Notes under the pieces: model-generated
Database searches by the model: none
The model's input: only the letters and a program-made list of their open reading frames with translations
Told to the model about the DNA's origin: nothing
Program-made: the position numbers and the translations under genes
From: Ophiura sarsii
Taxonomy: Eukaryota; Echinodermata; Ophiuroidea; Amphilepidida; Ophiuridae
Direction: 5' to 3'
Length of the DNA: 64,000 nucleotides
NCBI GenBank assembly: GCA_035610835.1
Contig: CM069457.1
Coordinates: 38,466,553-38,530,552, forward strand
In this document: positions 1 to 12,900 of the stretch, piece by piece
Layout: the number at the start of each line of letters is the position of its first letter
Numbering within the stretch: the stretch's first letter is position 1

Positions 1-839
1 ATTTCAAAAGTTAGTGGTCTAAAATTGGGTTTTATATCACTAATTTTGTACACATCCCTATTTAGTAGTGTGCACCCTTCATTAGTTCAAATAATCCTCG
101 AGAATATAGGAGAATTGCAACACCTCCGTTGATCAGAAGTGCAACAAAAATTGGGTTACTAGGGCTAATCACCAAAGATTTGTGCATGCCTCAAGTATAC
201 CAGCAGTAAAAGGCGCTTGTATTGTATGGACGTTCATTAGTTAAAATAATCCTCAAAAAGAAGACATGTCTGGATGAAAAACCCTAATCATTTGGATCAG
301 TATCAGTTTAATAATAAGTGATATTGAACTCCATATTATCTCCATCTCTTCTGCAGGATGATTTGAACTAATGACCTCCCGCTTCATGCACTGGCCATCC
401 AAACACCTTAAAGGTGATTCAAGTATATTTTATTCAATGGGGTATGTTTAGAAGAATATAATGCAAAAAGAATTTCTTTAAATATTGTCCAGGGAAAAAG
501 ATAGATACATAAAATCAATCATAATTGCCAGTATTTCTTTTTTTAGTGTGGGATTAGCTGTATACGGATGACGCGTTTCTACGTAACAGGTGTTACTCCC
601 AATTCGGTATCGGTCCGGTTCTCGATCGATAGGTCTGCACAAACACCACGTTATGAGTGGATGCTATGACGTGTACAGGGTAGTAACCTGTCATCGTAAA
701 TTAAGATACAAAGTATGCATGCTTAGAAACTCTATATTTGGTTTTCGGTGCAATATTAAAGGGTAATTCTTATTTTACAATATCCTCCATAGAATAACAC
801 AACTTGAATCACCATTTTGATTGACCTTTATAAACATAC
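1..839. other. Intron sequence, nothing recognised
   Basis: Left edge of the window, downstream of exon 21 in the polycystin-like gene. I see no exon with domain support, no inverted repeat and no tandem repeat of note. Confidence 0.5.
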
Positions 840-984
840 CTGTTGAGAAACAGCCTGATTCATTGGCTGGGTATAATACATCATCAGGCAAATCGCTGAT
901 AGGATCTTCATCAAGAATGTTACCGGTCAGCCTGGGCCATTGCTCATTCTCACGCTTGCAGAAATATTTGATGCTGTCGAAGTT
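840..984 (-). CDS. Exon 21, REJ region
   Basis: Residues 1648-1695. Encodes DSIKYFCKRENEQWP and ANESGCFST, the two-cysteine REJ pattern [YF]-x-C-x-x-x...G-C-[FW] that follows the D-P-D motif. Acceptor AACTTCAG, donor ACAG|GTATGT, phase 0 in and 1 out. The gene continues to the left of the window. Confidence 0.82.
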
Positions 985-3900
985 CTGAAGTTAAAAATAT
1001 ACCGTTACTGTAGTGAGATAGTGATTCAGAATTATCACCATTTTTAACAAGCGTTTAAGCCTACTTATCAACTTTATTCAAGTATTTTTTACTGTTGTTA
1101 ACACTTTCCTCGCGGCAGACGACATTCCAAAATTTCATGAAATGTTTCAAAAATGTCAAAATTATTTAATTTCATTACCATATTTTGATAAACATACCTA
1201 GTATTAGTTCGGTAATCTTTGAGATAGATTTTGAAAAGTGGGAAAGGTTTCTGAAAATCTGTTTTTGTATATGGTAAAACTGGTAGCCGCGTCGAAACTG
1301 TTAAGCATTATAGACTTTAGTGCGAACATTTTAAGAATGAGCTTAGTCTAGTTTAACGATAACATATGCCAACCAGATTAGTCTATGAATACCTTCTCAT
1401 CGCTGTTCGCTTGATTAAGCATTTCTAAACATGATTCGAAGGCAAACTAATCGGCAAGCATCAACGACACGAAGACCTATATGAAACATACAATACAATT
1501 TTGCACACAACTCATAATCAAATACTCTAGCAACCGAAAGTATTAGGACACCTTGTCAAAGGAGTCCACGGTGATGCATACGATTTCTCAAACTTACTTG
1601 GGTGTCGACAGCCTCCTGATCAGGATCAATGGATAATAGCCCCGGCTGGAGGAGAAGTTGCTGCCCGTGGCCCTTTGTTACATGGGTAGTATCTCCTGTA
1701 AATATAGCCACCTCCAAGGCTGCAGGCTCTCTGTAAACATGTTCTTCGGCGTATAGATCAAACCATTCTCCGTTCGTGAAGCGTACATCGACTCTGTGAG
1801 TAAATCGGAATAATCCAAAATTGAGCGGGAAGAAGGGCGGTAGGTGTATCTCGCTCGTGTTGGCCCTTGCGAGATACATCGGGTGTGACATCGGTAGATG
1901 AGACAAAGAAATGCTGTCGTAAAGATTATTACCAATGGAAACATTTAACTGTTGAATTTCCCACGTGCGTTGTATCGTATCCACCAGACAACGCGTGCCA
2001 CCGATATACGTCACTGCTTCGATGACCACGTGATCCTTGCGGTGAACACGTCGCGGTGAACGCCAAGGCATCCCGTCACGAATCGTCAGAATCGGCGATC
2101 CACAATCGTATCCGGCCACAACGACGATGGTAACCGTTTCGAATTCAGATACCAGATTCCAACCGTACACTGTGACGTAGAATGTCCCGTTGGTTTGGTA
2201 CATGTGGTTTACGACTTTGGACGTGAACTTAAAGTCACCTTCCCAGATGGCATCAGGGAATGGGTTGTCACAACCTGGACATCCGAATAACGCAGAGTTG
2301 GTACCGTCGCCGTACGTTATCATCAATGATGAATTTACCGCTGGCTCAGTGATATCGATTCTCAATGACCTTAACTCGTTGGCTTGTGTGAGCCCTAAAT
2401 CGGTGACTGTGATCCCTTTGATGGTTTCCAATACTGTCACTTTGAATTCCAACACTGACGTGGTCACGAATACGTTAAAGGTGTATGCGTAAATACCGTG
2501 AACCCCAGGCTGTAATGTAGACGAAGTAATCGATAATGGTAAAAAATATATGCTCCCAAACAAACTAGAATGTGCTTGAAATCGATTACAAATTTAGATT
2601 ATATATCGTACAGTACTTTGACATTTTATTGGTTATAAAGCTAGGTGGAGCTGCATACCAAATACGCTGAGCTGTATGATTAAAGTGATATTTACACGGA
2701 CCTCGTTCAAGAGAACTTCGATTCAAGGCCACGGATCAAGGCGTGACAAGTACAATGCTCGTATTCCTCTATTATGTCCTCTATGTAAATATATTAAGTC
2801 TCAATTTAATTACAACACTTGTCCCAGCTCTTTTATAGGAATTCTTAAAAGTATTAAATTACCAGACATGCCAGAAATGTAATAAGCTAGTTTAAGGGCT
2901 GCCGTGACGGGGCGTTTTTACATAGTAAAAAGCTGCTCCTTGTATTATTCATTTTTTCTACGTGTCTAATCTAAACATGTTCTCAATAATAATCAAAATA
3001 ATAGACAGTTCTTATATGGCCAATTATTATCGCTGTCGTTAGGAAATCGTCACAATCATTTCGCATCATCTACGTGGCAGCTGGCTAGGCGCACATCCAT
3101 ATTAGCACTTATATTGTAATATCCCCCATACAAAGTTTTGGAAAGATTATACTTTAACTCATAGAAACTGGTATACCAGTTGTTCAACGCTGGAACATAA
3201 AAGTGTCCAGTCTCGCTAAATACTGTCACGAATTTACCGTTCCAGTTTCGGTCGATACTAGAACAAAAAAAATCTTTCCAAAAAGTCATGATAAACAATT
3301 TAACCACACTTTCCACGCGGCTATAGTTTTACCATTAATCCAAAAAAGGTTTTTCAGAAACCACTCCCAATTTTCAAAGTCTATCTCAAGGATTACTGAA
3401 CCAACACTAGGGATGTTTGTACTTATTTCAATGCATTTCTCATGGTGATTCCACGTACGGTAATGAAATTCAATAATTTTGACATTTTTGAAACATTTTG
3501 TGAAATTTTGGAATATCGTCTGCTGACGCCTGCCGCGTGGAAAGTGTTGACTGACCGACGGCTACGGACATCCATTCATTATACATGACACAAATTGCCC
3601 GCTTAGGAGCGCTATTAATTCGGTCTGGTAAACCTATTGTTATCAATTACTTCGAGAGGATTGCCTGGTTGTATATTTAAATTCGAGGCGTGTACGAGCA
3701 GTCTGGATGGGTGAGTTTCCATTATGTTGCAAATTACATCCACGCTCATGCGTTTAAACTACTCAATGGGCGTTGCAATACTGGCCGGTTGGTTGCACAC
3801 GAGAATTGTGTCTCAATGGGCGTTGCAATACAGCCGGTTGGTTGCACACGAGAATAATGTCATATAGCAACAAGCTTGATGGAAGGCGAATATTTAAATT

Positions 3901-6900
3901 TGGTGCCGGTTTTTAGGGCACCAATTTATAGCGCTGCTAAGCGGGCCTTGTAGCGTAATGGCTTACCTGTAGAAATTGATGTATCACCGTTGATTCCTCT
4001 GATAAAATCTCCTGATCATCATCAACGCGAACGGAATATACAAAATCACCATCATCAGGGCCTATAAGAAGGACATCAGATTACGTTAATTTACGGCACA
4101 ATGGCATAAATGCATTCCTAATTCAATTATAAACTTATTCGTTGCCTACGCTAGAACCGCGGAATTTGTCACCATAACATTCTCACACTTTTCACTTTCA
4201 TTGGTACAATTGTTAAAAATCGCCATTTTGAATATTTCTTTTAATTGTATGGTCCTGATTATTATAGCAAAAAATATCATTTTCTTCACTTAAAAGCAAA
4301 ACACGGATGAAATTCCGATATTTGGAACTTTATTGGCGAACATTTCGATTGTGGCCTATATTTCACTGTACACACAGAAAACACTATGTACAAAAATTAC
4401 ACAAATTATGTAAAAAATACACAATCTGTGTAAAAATAGAACTCCATAATATTATGTAAACAGTTGTGTTAAGCTTTTGCATAGGAATTTACACAAGCTT
4501 GGGTATTATATTACATGTTTTATGTAAACTCTTACATAATAATTATTGAGTTCTATATTTACATAATTTTTTACATAGTGTTTTCTGTGTGTAGAAGATG
4601 CCTACAACCTTACGGTATTTTGAGGTTGACCATGTTTAATGACGTCATTGTGACGTCATGCGTGGGATGTTTGTACTTGTTTTGGTATGTATGGACATAG
4701 ACCTCTAGCTATACAATGGTACCAAAATAAGCATATTCTGCATCTCTGTTTGGATTTATACAAAAATGCCTCAAGAGGACGAGGGGGTATACCATGTGTG
4801 ACCCGATAAAAATCACTTTACCCCATCAACATTAAGATTTGTTATCAGAAAAAAACCTCATATGTTCTCTTCAAAGTTTAGGCTTGACGTTTGTGTACCG
4901 TTACGAGAAAATTCGAGACGTGGTTTTCCGCCTTATCATCAAAACCACTGGCGCAATCTTACTCTTATTTTGGATTATAACTATGTTGATGAGGCGTCTT
5001 TATGTACAATAGTACACTCTAATGTATAACGAGTGGAAAGATTGGAAATTCACTCGAAAAGGAGTGAAACGCAGGACAACCTGTTTTAGAGTGCAAAATT
5101 TCCACTATAAAATGAGTGTGAAAGTTAATTTTTCACTCTCAATAGAGTGGAACATTGTCATATAAAATGCCCTTTCACTCCTTTTAGAGTGTTTTTCCAC
5201 TAAAAAAACGTGTTGTTCTGCGTTTAACTTCTTTAAAGAGTGGAAAACCACTCTTTTACATTTAGAGAGTAATAAATACCATATGGACAAATTGATCAAA
5301 ATCGGGTCAACAACCTATTAAACCAACTGACTTCTCACCTGGTTCGTCGATAGTATTTACGAAATACACAGGCAAATCTACCGGGAACAAGTTCTGGTAG
5401 TCACCACTTCCAGGTTTCAAATCTCCCAACACGGACGATGGTTTGTACATTGGTATGCAGCTGTGGTTTAGATTAAGCATTGCCTTTGTTATAACCAGCT
5501 GGAACAAAACGAATAAATAAATAAATAGATAAGTAGGGCCTACGTGTATAAATGTCTGCGGTAGTGTATTAGGTAAGATACTCAGTAACAACTTCTGTTC
5601 CGGAAGGTCTATACTTTGAATTTAAACAGATAAATAAATAAATCTCTGATTTGGGTGAGTTTTCGAGCTGATAGAAAGTGCGCCCACATGTGTCTGACTA
5701 CGGCCATGAGAATATAATGTGCCGTGTGTCAAATGTTTCCTGTCTTCACTTTTCACGCGGCAGGCGTCTGCAGACGACATTCCAAAAGTTCAGAAAATGT
5801 TTATTGCATTTTATTACCAGATATGGAATCACCATGATAAATGCATTGAAATAAGTACAAATATGTCTGGTTTTGGTTCAGGAATCCATGAGATAGACTT
5901 TGAAAATTGCGAGAGGTTTCTGAAAAATCTTGTTTTGTGTATGAAAAAACTAGTAATAGCGACGTGAAAAGTGTTGAAAAAAAACCAAGACATTACTCAC
6001 CTCTACCAGATACGAGTCTTCACTCAACTCGTTGCTTATCGTAACCAGTATATCGTAATGACCCGGTAGGTCAAAGTTCATCACGATCGACGTGACACTT
6101 CCGTTGTTCAACAGATTCAAAACCGTCGGCCCAACCGTGCTTGATGTATCGTTGGAAGATATTGTGACGTATGTTTGACTGGAGATCACGTCATCAGCGG
6201 CAAACATCACCGTGGTATTGAACATCACCAACACTAGACAAAATGACGCAAAATATTTTGCATTGGTTTCAAGAGGGATATTATAAAACGCGTCCTGGTT
6301 AAAGGAGGTGTCCAGCAAGCACATCATTATGCATTGTGCATTAGGCCTATATATTAGAAAAACAATTATCGAGCCCAAAGCCCAATTTGCGTAATTATAT
6401 AGAACAAAACATCATACTTATGACAAAAACGAATGAAAACTGCAATCTCTCAACATGCAATATTTAAAATTCACGGCGATCGAAAGTCCCGTTGTCGATG
6501 AATTCATAGTAATACAATACACTTGGGCAAAGTTGACCACCAATAAACATGACGTCATCGACACCGGGACTTACGATCGCCGCGAATTTTATTAAAAATT
6601 GCATGTTGCGAGAGATGGCAGTTTTATTCGTTTTTTTGTGATAAGTATGGTGTTCTGTTCTATATAACCACGCGATTTGGGCACGATGATATTGTTTATA
6701 ACGCAAATATAATGCACAATGTTGTGCTTGCGAGACACCTCTTTTTATAATTCGATACAGTTTGTGTACCAAAGCTATGACGATTTAAAAAAAGGTATAG
6801 TAACGTTTGAGGCACCATGTACTTATTTTGAAGCATATACCTGGTCCAGGATACTGGAACGGTACAGGCCTTGCAACGGTTGTATGATAGTGATGTCGTT

Positions 6901-9900
6901 GCACCGGATGTATAACTTCAACGTCGACTGTCGCTGTCGTATTACCCCAGTCGTTCCAGGCTGTAACATTGATGATTTGATTGTCACTGACATCTCTGTA
7001 TAAATGTGTGAGCTCATCGTAATCCGACCAATTGAAAGCTGTATTGAAATTAAATCAAATCCGAAGAATGATAGAGATCTGGAAGAACGGGAATATGAGT
7101 GGCCATAGTATAAACAAAACGTGTAGGATAATACGTGTAAGGTTTGACGTCTAAGAAGATGTATCTTAGACGGCTAAGATAACATTCTCGCTTTATTCCG
7201 TTAACAATTGAGACACTTTGGATTTAATCATTTGCGTATCAATCAAACAAACCTGGGGGAGTGGAGGGTGGAGGAGAATGGAAAAACAAGGACAAAACCA
7301 TATTTGAGGTTATGCTAATTACGGATAAACCCTATTTGAAAACTGTATTTGCTCATCTTCCACGTGTAAGATTTGATCTTAGACGTCTAACCTTACACGT
7401 TCTACGTACAACCTTAGACGTAGTATCTTACACGTTCTGTTTATACTATGGCCACTCATACATGTAAGTCGGTCGAAGTATTGGAAGGCATTTATCTCTT
7501 GACCTGTCGATATTCAGCTTTTAACACGATAAATCAGCCAAGAGTAAAACCCGCGAAAGAACGGCAATCTTGGAAAAAGAGTCCTTGGAACGCGTTACAC
7601 GTTTTAGACATTACGTGCAGAATTCATTTTCTGATCTTTAAATGACTTTATTTTGTTACTACGAGAGATAGAGGACATCTTAAACAACAATGCTACCTTC
7701 CTCACATTCCATCAATCGATTTTGGAACATTTGGAATAACTGCTGAAGATGTTAATGTTTCAACATTGCACGGGTGATTTTTTTTATTTTTCTGAAAAGT
7801 ATTGCCAGTGAGAATCAAAAACCTTTATTTCAATTGTCATGCTAGGCTTATTTCGTGGAAAAATTCTCTTAAATCACAATGTGATTGCGACTACAATCAC
7901 AGTTCTATATAGTTTCTATTGGATTGTCACGCAAATGTGATGATAATAATGTTGCCAGAACGTCTCACTGAAGGATTCCGTAAACACACACAATGAAACG
8001 GTTCCTGTGTTGAATTCGTATTTGGCGGACTTTGTAGAATCCCACTTTTCCCCTATAATGCACTTCGTATTTTGGCTTCTCCAAAAGCAACCGTTGGCGG
8101 CGCACCGCGTTGTGAATCGCGAGAACTGTATACAATAAGCGTTACCTTTTCTTCTGATAGTTTCACTAACACCGTCTCCCCAGTCACACGTGTAAGACAC
8201 CGATACACCACTTGTAATCCAAATCCTAACGGTGACGTTTGCATCTTTGTTTGCCAACGCAAGCTTTGGAATCGTGTCGAGTGTAAGTTCTGCAAAAATG
8301 ATCCAGTTCTCATAATGATTATCAAAAATAAGGGTCACATTTTAAGTGGCGTTTTATGAATAATATTGCATCTATTCCGTCTTTGTGAACAATACATTTA
8401 GAACGCACGTGTGAGATTATGGCCCCTTTAGCTGCTCCTGGAGCAGCTCGAGTAATGATTTAAGGAATTCCTGACACCATTGAATTGGTATTTGCGAAAA
8501 AGAACAAATCAAAGAAACCCGGGGGAACGTGAGACTGGAAAAACAAGGTCAAACACATTTTGGATATCCTACCTGGCTTATGCCGTTTACGGAATAAAGC
8601 GCAATATATATTTGACATTTCTTTATTCCGTAGCTGCTCCAGAAGCAGCCTAGGTGGCCAGAATCTCACACATGCCATTTAGAACTTGTCAACCTTACCT
8701 GTAACGATGACACTTGAATCCGTCACTAATGTATGCGCTACACCACCTGAAGCCGATCGGCTATTCACTATAACGGAAACCCTTTGAGTCTGCCTAGTCA
8801 TTGTTACATTAAACCGCGTCACCACTGGGTCACTGAGGATTCCGCGCAAAAAGTACCGTCTGCCGATCTTTGAACCATCTGTCAAGCTTATCGCTGAAGG
8901 TTGATTGTTGTTTATCGTTTCGTGAGCGACATAGATCCCGGTTGCTTGTTGAACGACGGCGAGCACGTATCCGGCATCCATCCACAACCGACCTTCGTCG
9001 CTCGAAACACCGTTGATTTCATATTTGTCCAAATAGTTGTACCCTAACGCCTTTGCTTTAACCTTCATTGTAATGACATGTTCATAATCCGGCGGTATTA
9101 CATCGTTCTGGGCTGTGGCATAACGGTCCTGCCTGGCAGGGCACGATTCTACGCTGGTGACAAGGACGCATTCTGCGGTCTCCAAGCAGAACACTTCGTT
9201 ATCTTGACAAGTTCGACGTGCGGAGGGATTTGAGGAAGGCAATGGTGAACTCGCTGATGGGCAGCCGTTTGGTGGCTCACATGTATTGGTCACGTGGCAG
9301 TATATGGTTCTTGGGAAGGAATCGCATGTTGGTCTCATAATCTGTCAATATAACGTTATCGACATATTATAAATTGTACATGCATAGAATTAAAATAACG
9401 TTTTTAAAAATCGTCCAAAATATTGTCCTATCTCCTTAAAAGTCCACTCCACCTAATGGAGACACGGTGTTCCCTTAAAAAGTGTTTATCAAATATCGTA
9501 AAACACAAACTATGCATGGCATGGCATATGTCCGGAGGCACATGTCCTTATTGACAAAACGTACAATTATAAAATGCTATGTGAATGACTGGGATCTCTA
9601 TATCGTATATAGTGTTTCATGGGACCTCGGCTCCAAGCACAATGATTATGAAAAGTGAAGACCACCCTGGATACATTCTGAGGGATCTTAAAACTCCAAG
9701 CTCATCGGATACAAGGCGAGGCTTTCATACCGGATGACAGTATGCACGCGGTGCAATAAGAGTACACTGACCATACACAACAAGACAATCCCAACACAAC
9801 CACAGTGGGCTTTTAAAACCTGAATTTTATATAACAATAAGCTTTATCGATCGATAAATATTCCGCTATATCTAATTATCTAACTACTTAACCACAAGAC

Positions 9901-12900
9901 CTGGGTCAAGTAAATACTTGAACAAGTAGGCCTACTTGTCAATATCGGTATTATAACCATGGACAATTATATAGTCATGTCAATCCAAATAATGGGCTTA
10001 ACTGGGTACTGTTTTTCAGCATTCACATGGCTGCACAACTTTAATACAACCCAAAAGGTTTAGATTTTGTACCGTGAGCAATATTTTTGTCAACCGATAT
10101 ATATAACTCGCCTAAACCCAGTCGTTTATAAAATCAAACGGGCTACCCTACTTATGTTTAGTATTCAAAATCTATTGTATCAATATTTTAATAATACACC
10201 CTATTGGCTCGGCATTTACACGTAATTGTAATAGGAACCGTTTTTCACCCATTGTTCTACCCGTGCAACGCACATTGCATTGAGATATTTCGATTGAAAT
10301 CCATTACTTTAACACCTTCCACTCGGCTACCACATACAAAACAGATTTATCCGAAACCTTTCCCAACTTTTAAGGTCTATCTCAAGGATTACTGAACCAA
10401 TACTAGGCATGTGTGTACTTAATTTAATGCATTTCTCATGGTGATTCCAAATATGGTAATTGAAATAAATAATTTTGATATGTTTGAAACATTTTGTGGA
10501 ATTTTGGAATGTTGTCTGCAGACGCCTGTCATGTGGAGAGTGTTAATCTTCCCCTGCAGGGAGTGTGCATTTCCTGCAGGGAGTGTGCATTTCAGATGGA
10601 ATCACACTCCATGTGTGGAAGATTACGGTCATGTCTTCCATAATGGGTGTAAGGATTTCAAATGGAATAGCCCATTGGATCAATAGTGACCCTACTAAAG
10701 ACTATACTTGCCTGTATAAAAAGCGACTGGACTATATCCCCGTAAACAAAGACCTCCAGAGCTACCAGATACCCTCGTTCTTTGACTTCTGCTGAAGGCA
10801 ATATAATAGTATCTGCCGAATGTGTGATGTCTTTCTCAACAGACAACTCATCATGAGTGATCTCACCTATCGCTGACAAATATGACGCTGGGGAAAAGGG
10901 GAAAGATAGCTTAAGGGGGCTGTGCACCTTCAGGTACAGCCTCCATTATTCATTTAATCTATATGAAAGTATACATTTTTTGGCAGGAAAGGGTTCAATG
11001 AATCCAACCATGATCATGAAATTGACTATTTTGGAAAAAATTATAAAAAACACGTTTTTTGCCCCATTTTAGGTTCTGCAAAGATAACTCAAAATATATT
11101 TTGTCAAATTTTGTCATACTAGTTTTATTATATTCCTCATACAATTCCCTAGGAATCTTTTTGTTGTTGTTGAAAATATTTATTATTTTTTGAATTAGAG
11201 ACCACGATTCTTAGCACTTTTTGGTCTCTAATTCAAAAAATAATAAATATTTTCAACAACAAAAAAACAATTCCTAGGGAATTATATGAGAAATATAATA
11301 AAACCAGTATGACAAAATGTGACAAAATATATTTTGAGTCATCTTTTCCAAACCTAAAATGGGTAAAAAAACCGTGTTTTTATAATTTTCTCCAAAATGG
11401 TCAATTTCATGATCATAGTTGGATTCATTGAACCCTTTCCTGCAAAAAATGTATACTTTTATCTAGATTAAATGAATAATGAAGAAGTGACGGCAGTTTT
11501 ACGGAGGCTATACGAAGGCGCACATCCCCCTTAATAACGCTAACCCTAGAATCGTAGCAGTAGAGATGGATCGAAGAACAGGGGGAGGAGGTTGAATGGG
11601 GGTGGGGGGGGGGGCAAAATTATGACCGCCACCATCGGAAATTGGAGCAAAATTATGTCCGCCACCATCGGAAATTGGACAGGCGAGTAAAACGACCACG
11701 ACACCGCAAGCGCTGGGCTTGCCAGGATAAATGTTCGCACACCATACCCGGGGTTTAGTGCACCGGAGTATAGAGGTTGTATGTGCGCGCCTAGAAGTGC
11801 TGACCGTGTTGTGGTTTAGGAGGGTTAGGGTTAATAACATGACGTTGTTGAAACTCGTTGTGGAATCTGAGGTAAATGATTTTTCGAATCACAAATGCTA
11901 ACAGTTATTCACATATCTTCCAGTTTGTTTGGACAATTTATGATCAGCTATTTTGTAGAGTAGAAGTGATGATGACTTGCTTGAGAACACGTGACGTCTG
12001 GTAAGACGCAACGAATAATTTCACAGCTTGTAATTATCCCAACGTAGAACAGGTGAAAAACAAACATGACAAACATGACCTGACGAATCAAGCTAGTGTT
12101 TTGGATCACTTGAATTGATCCCAAGAAAATGGGAAAAAGTGTATTTTAGGTCCCAGAATCTGGACAGTACTAGTATCGTCCGATACCGGAACACTCAGTA
12201 TCGTTCTATAGGCCTACTGGTACAAATTCAGTGTTCCAGTATCGGACGATACTTGGACATATAAAATGTACAGTTTCGAACATTATTATTGAACAATACA
12301 GGAACACAATTTGGTGTTCCAGTATCGACCGATACTGGAACAGTAACATCGTACCACACTCTCAGAACAGGTATTAAATAACCATGGGTTAAAAGAATGT
12401 TGGTTAAAAAGTATACAACATTGGTTAAAAATGAAGCGTTGGTTAAAAATTACTTTTAATACTGCGTTGGTTAAAGAGTAAAAATAAAATTAATTTTTAG
12501 TTTATTCAACGTTGGTTAAGTCATCATAATTTTAACCAACAATAGGTCATAACAAGATTCCCGCCAAATAATTTCATTGGCGAGGAAAATATTTTGCGCA
12601 TAATATTTAGACCACGTCAGAATTTGTATATGAAATCAATCGTGATATTTCCCGCCCCTGGTATTTACATTGGCGCTCTTCAATTGGCATCATGTTGCCA
12701 GTTAATATTGGACCAATTTGGTTTTACATTGGCGCTCTTCAATTGGCATTATGTTGGCAACCAATATTATTCCAATAATGGGCACATTATACCAGGGGCG
12801 GAAAATAACACGATTGATTTCATATACAAATTCTGACGTGGTCTAAAAATTGCGGCCGCTGTTTCAAGTTATCGCTTCCCGGCCTCGTAGCTAGGATCTT

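Noticed and set aside
6464..6772. Minus-strand ORF of 102 codons
   Set aside because: It lies across the inverted repeat at 6275-6765 and has no domain, splice sites or phase fit with the receptor.
11508..11840. Minus-strand ORF of 110 codons
   Set aside because: Spans the palindrome edge, a tandem repeat and a G-run; proline-rich translation reflects base composition.
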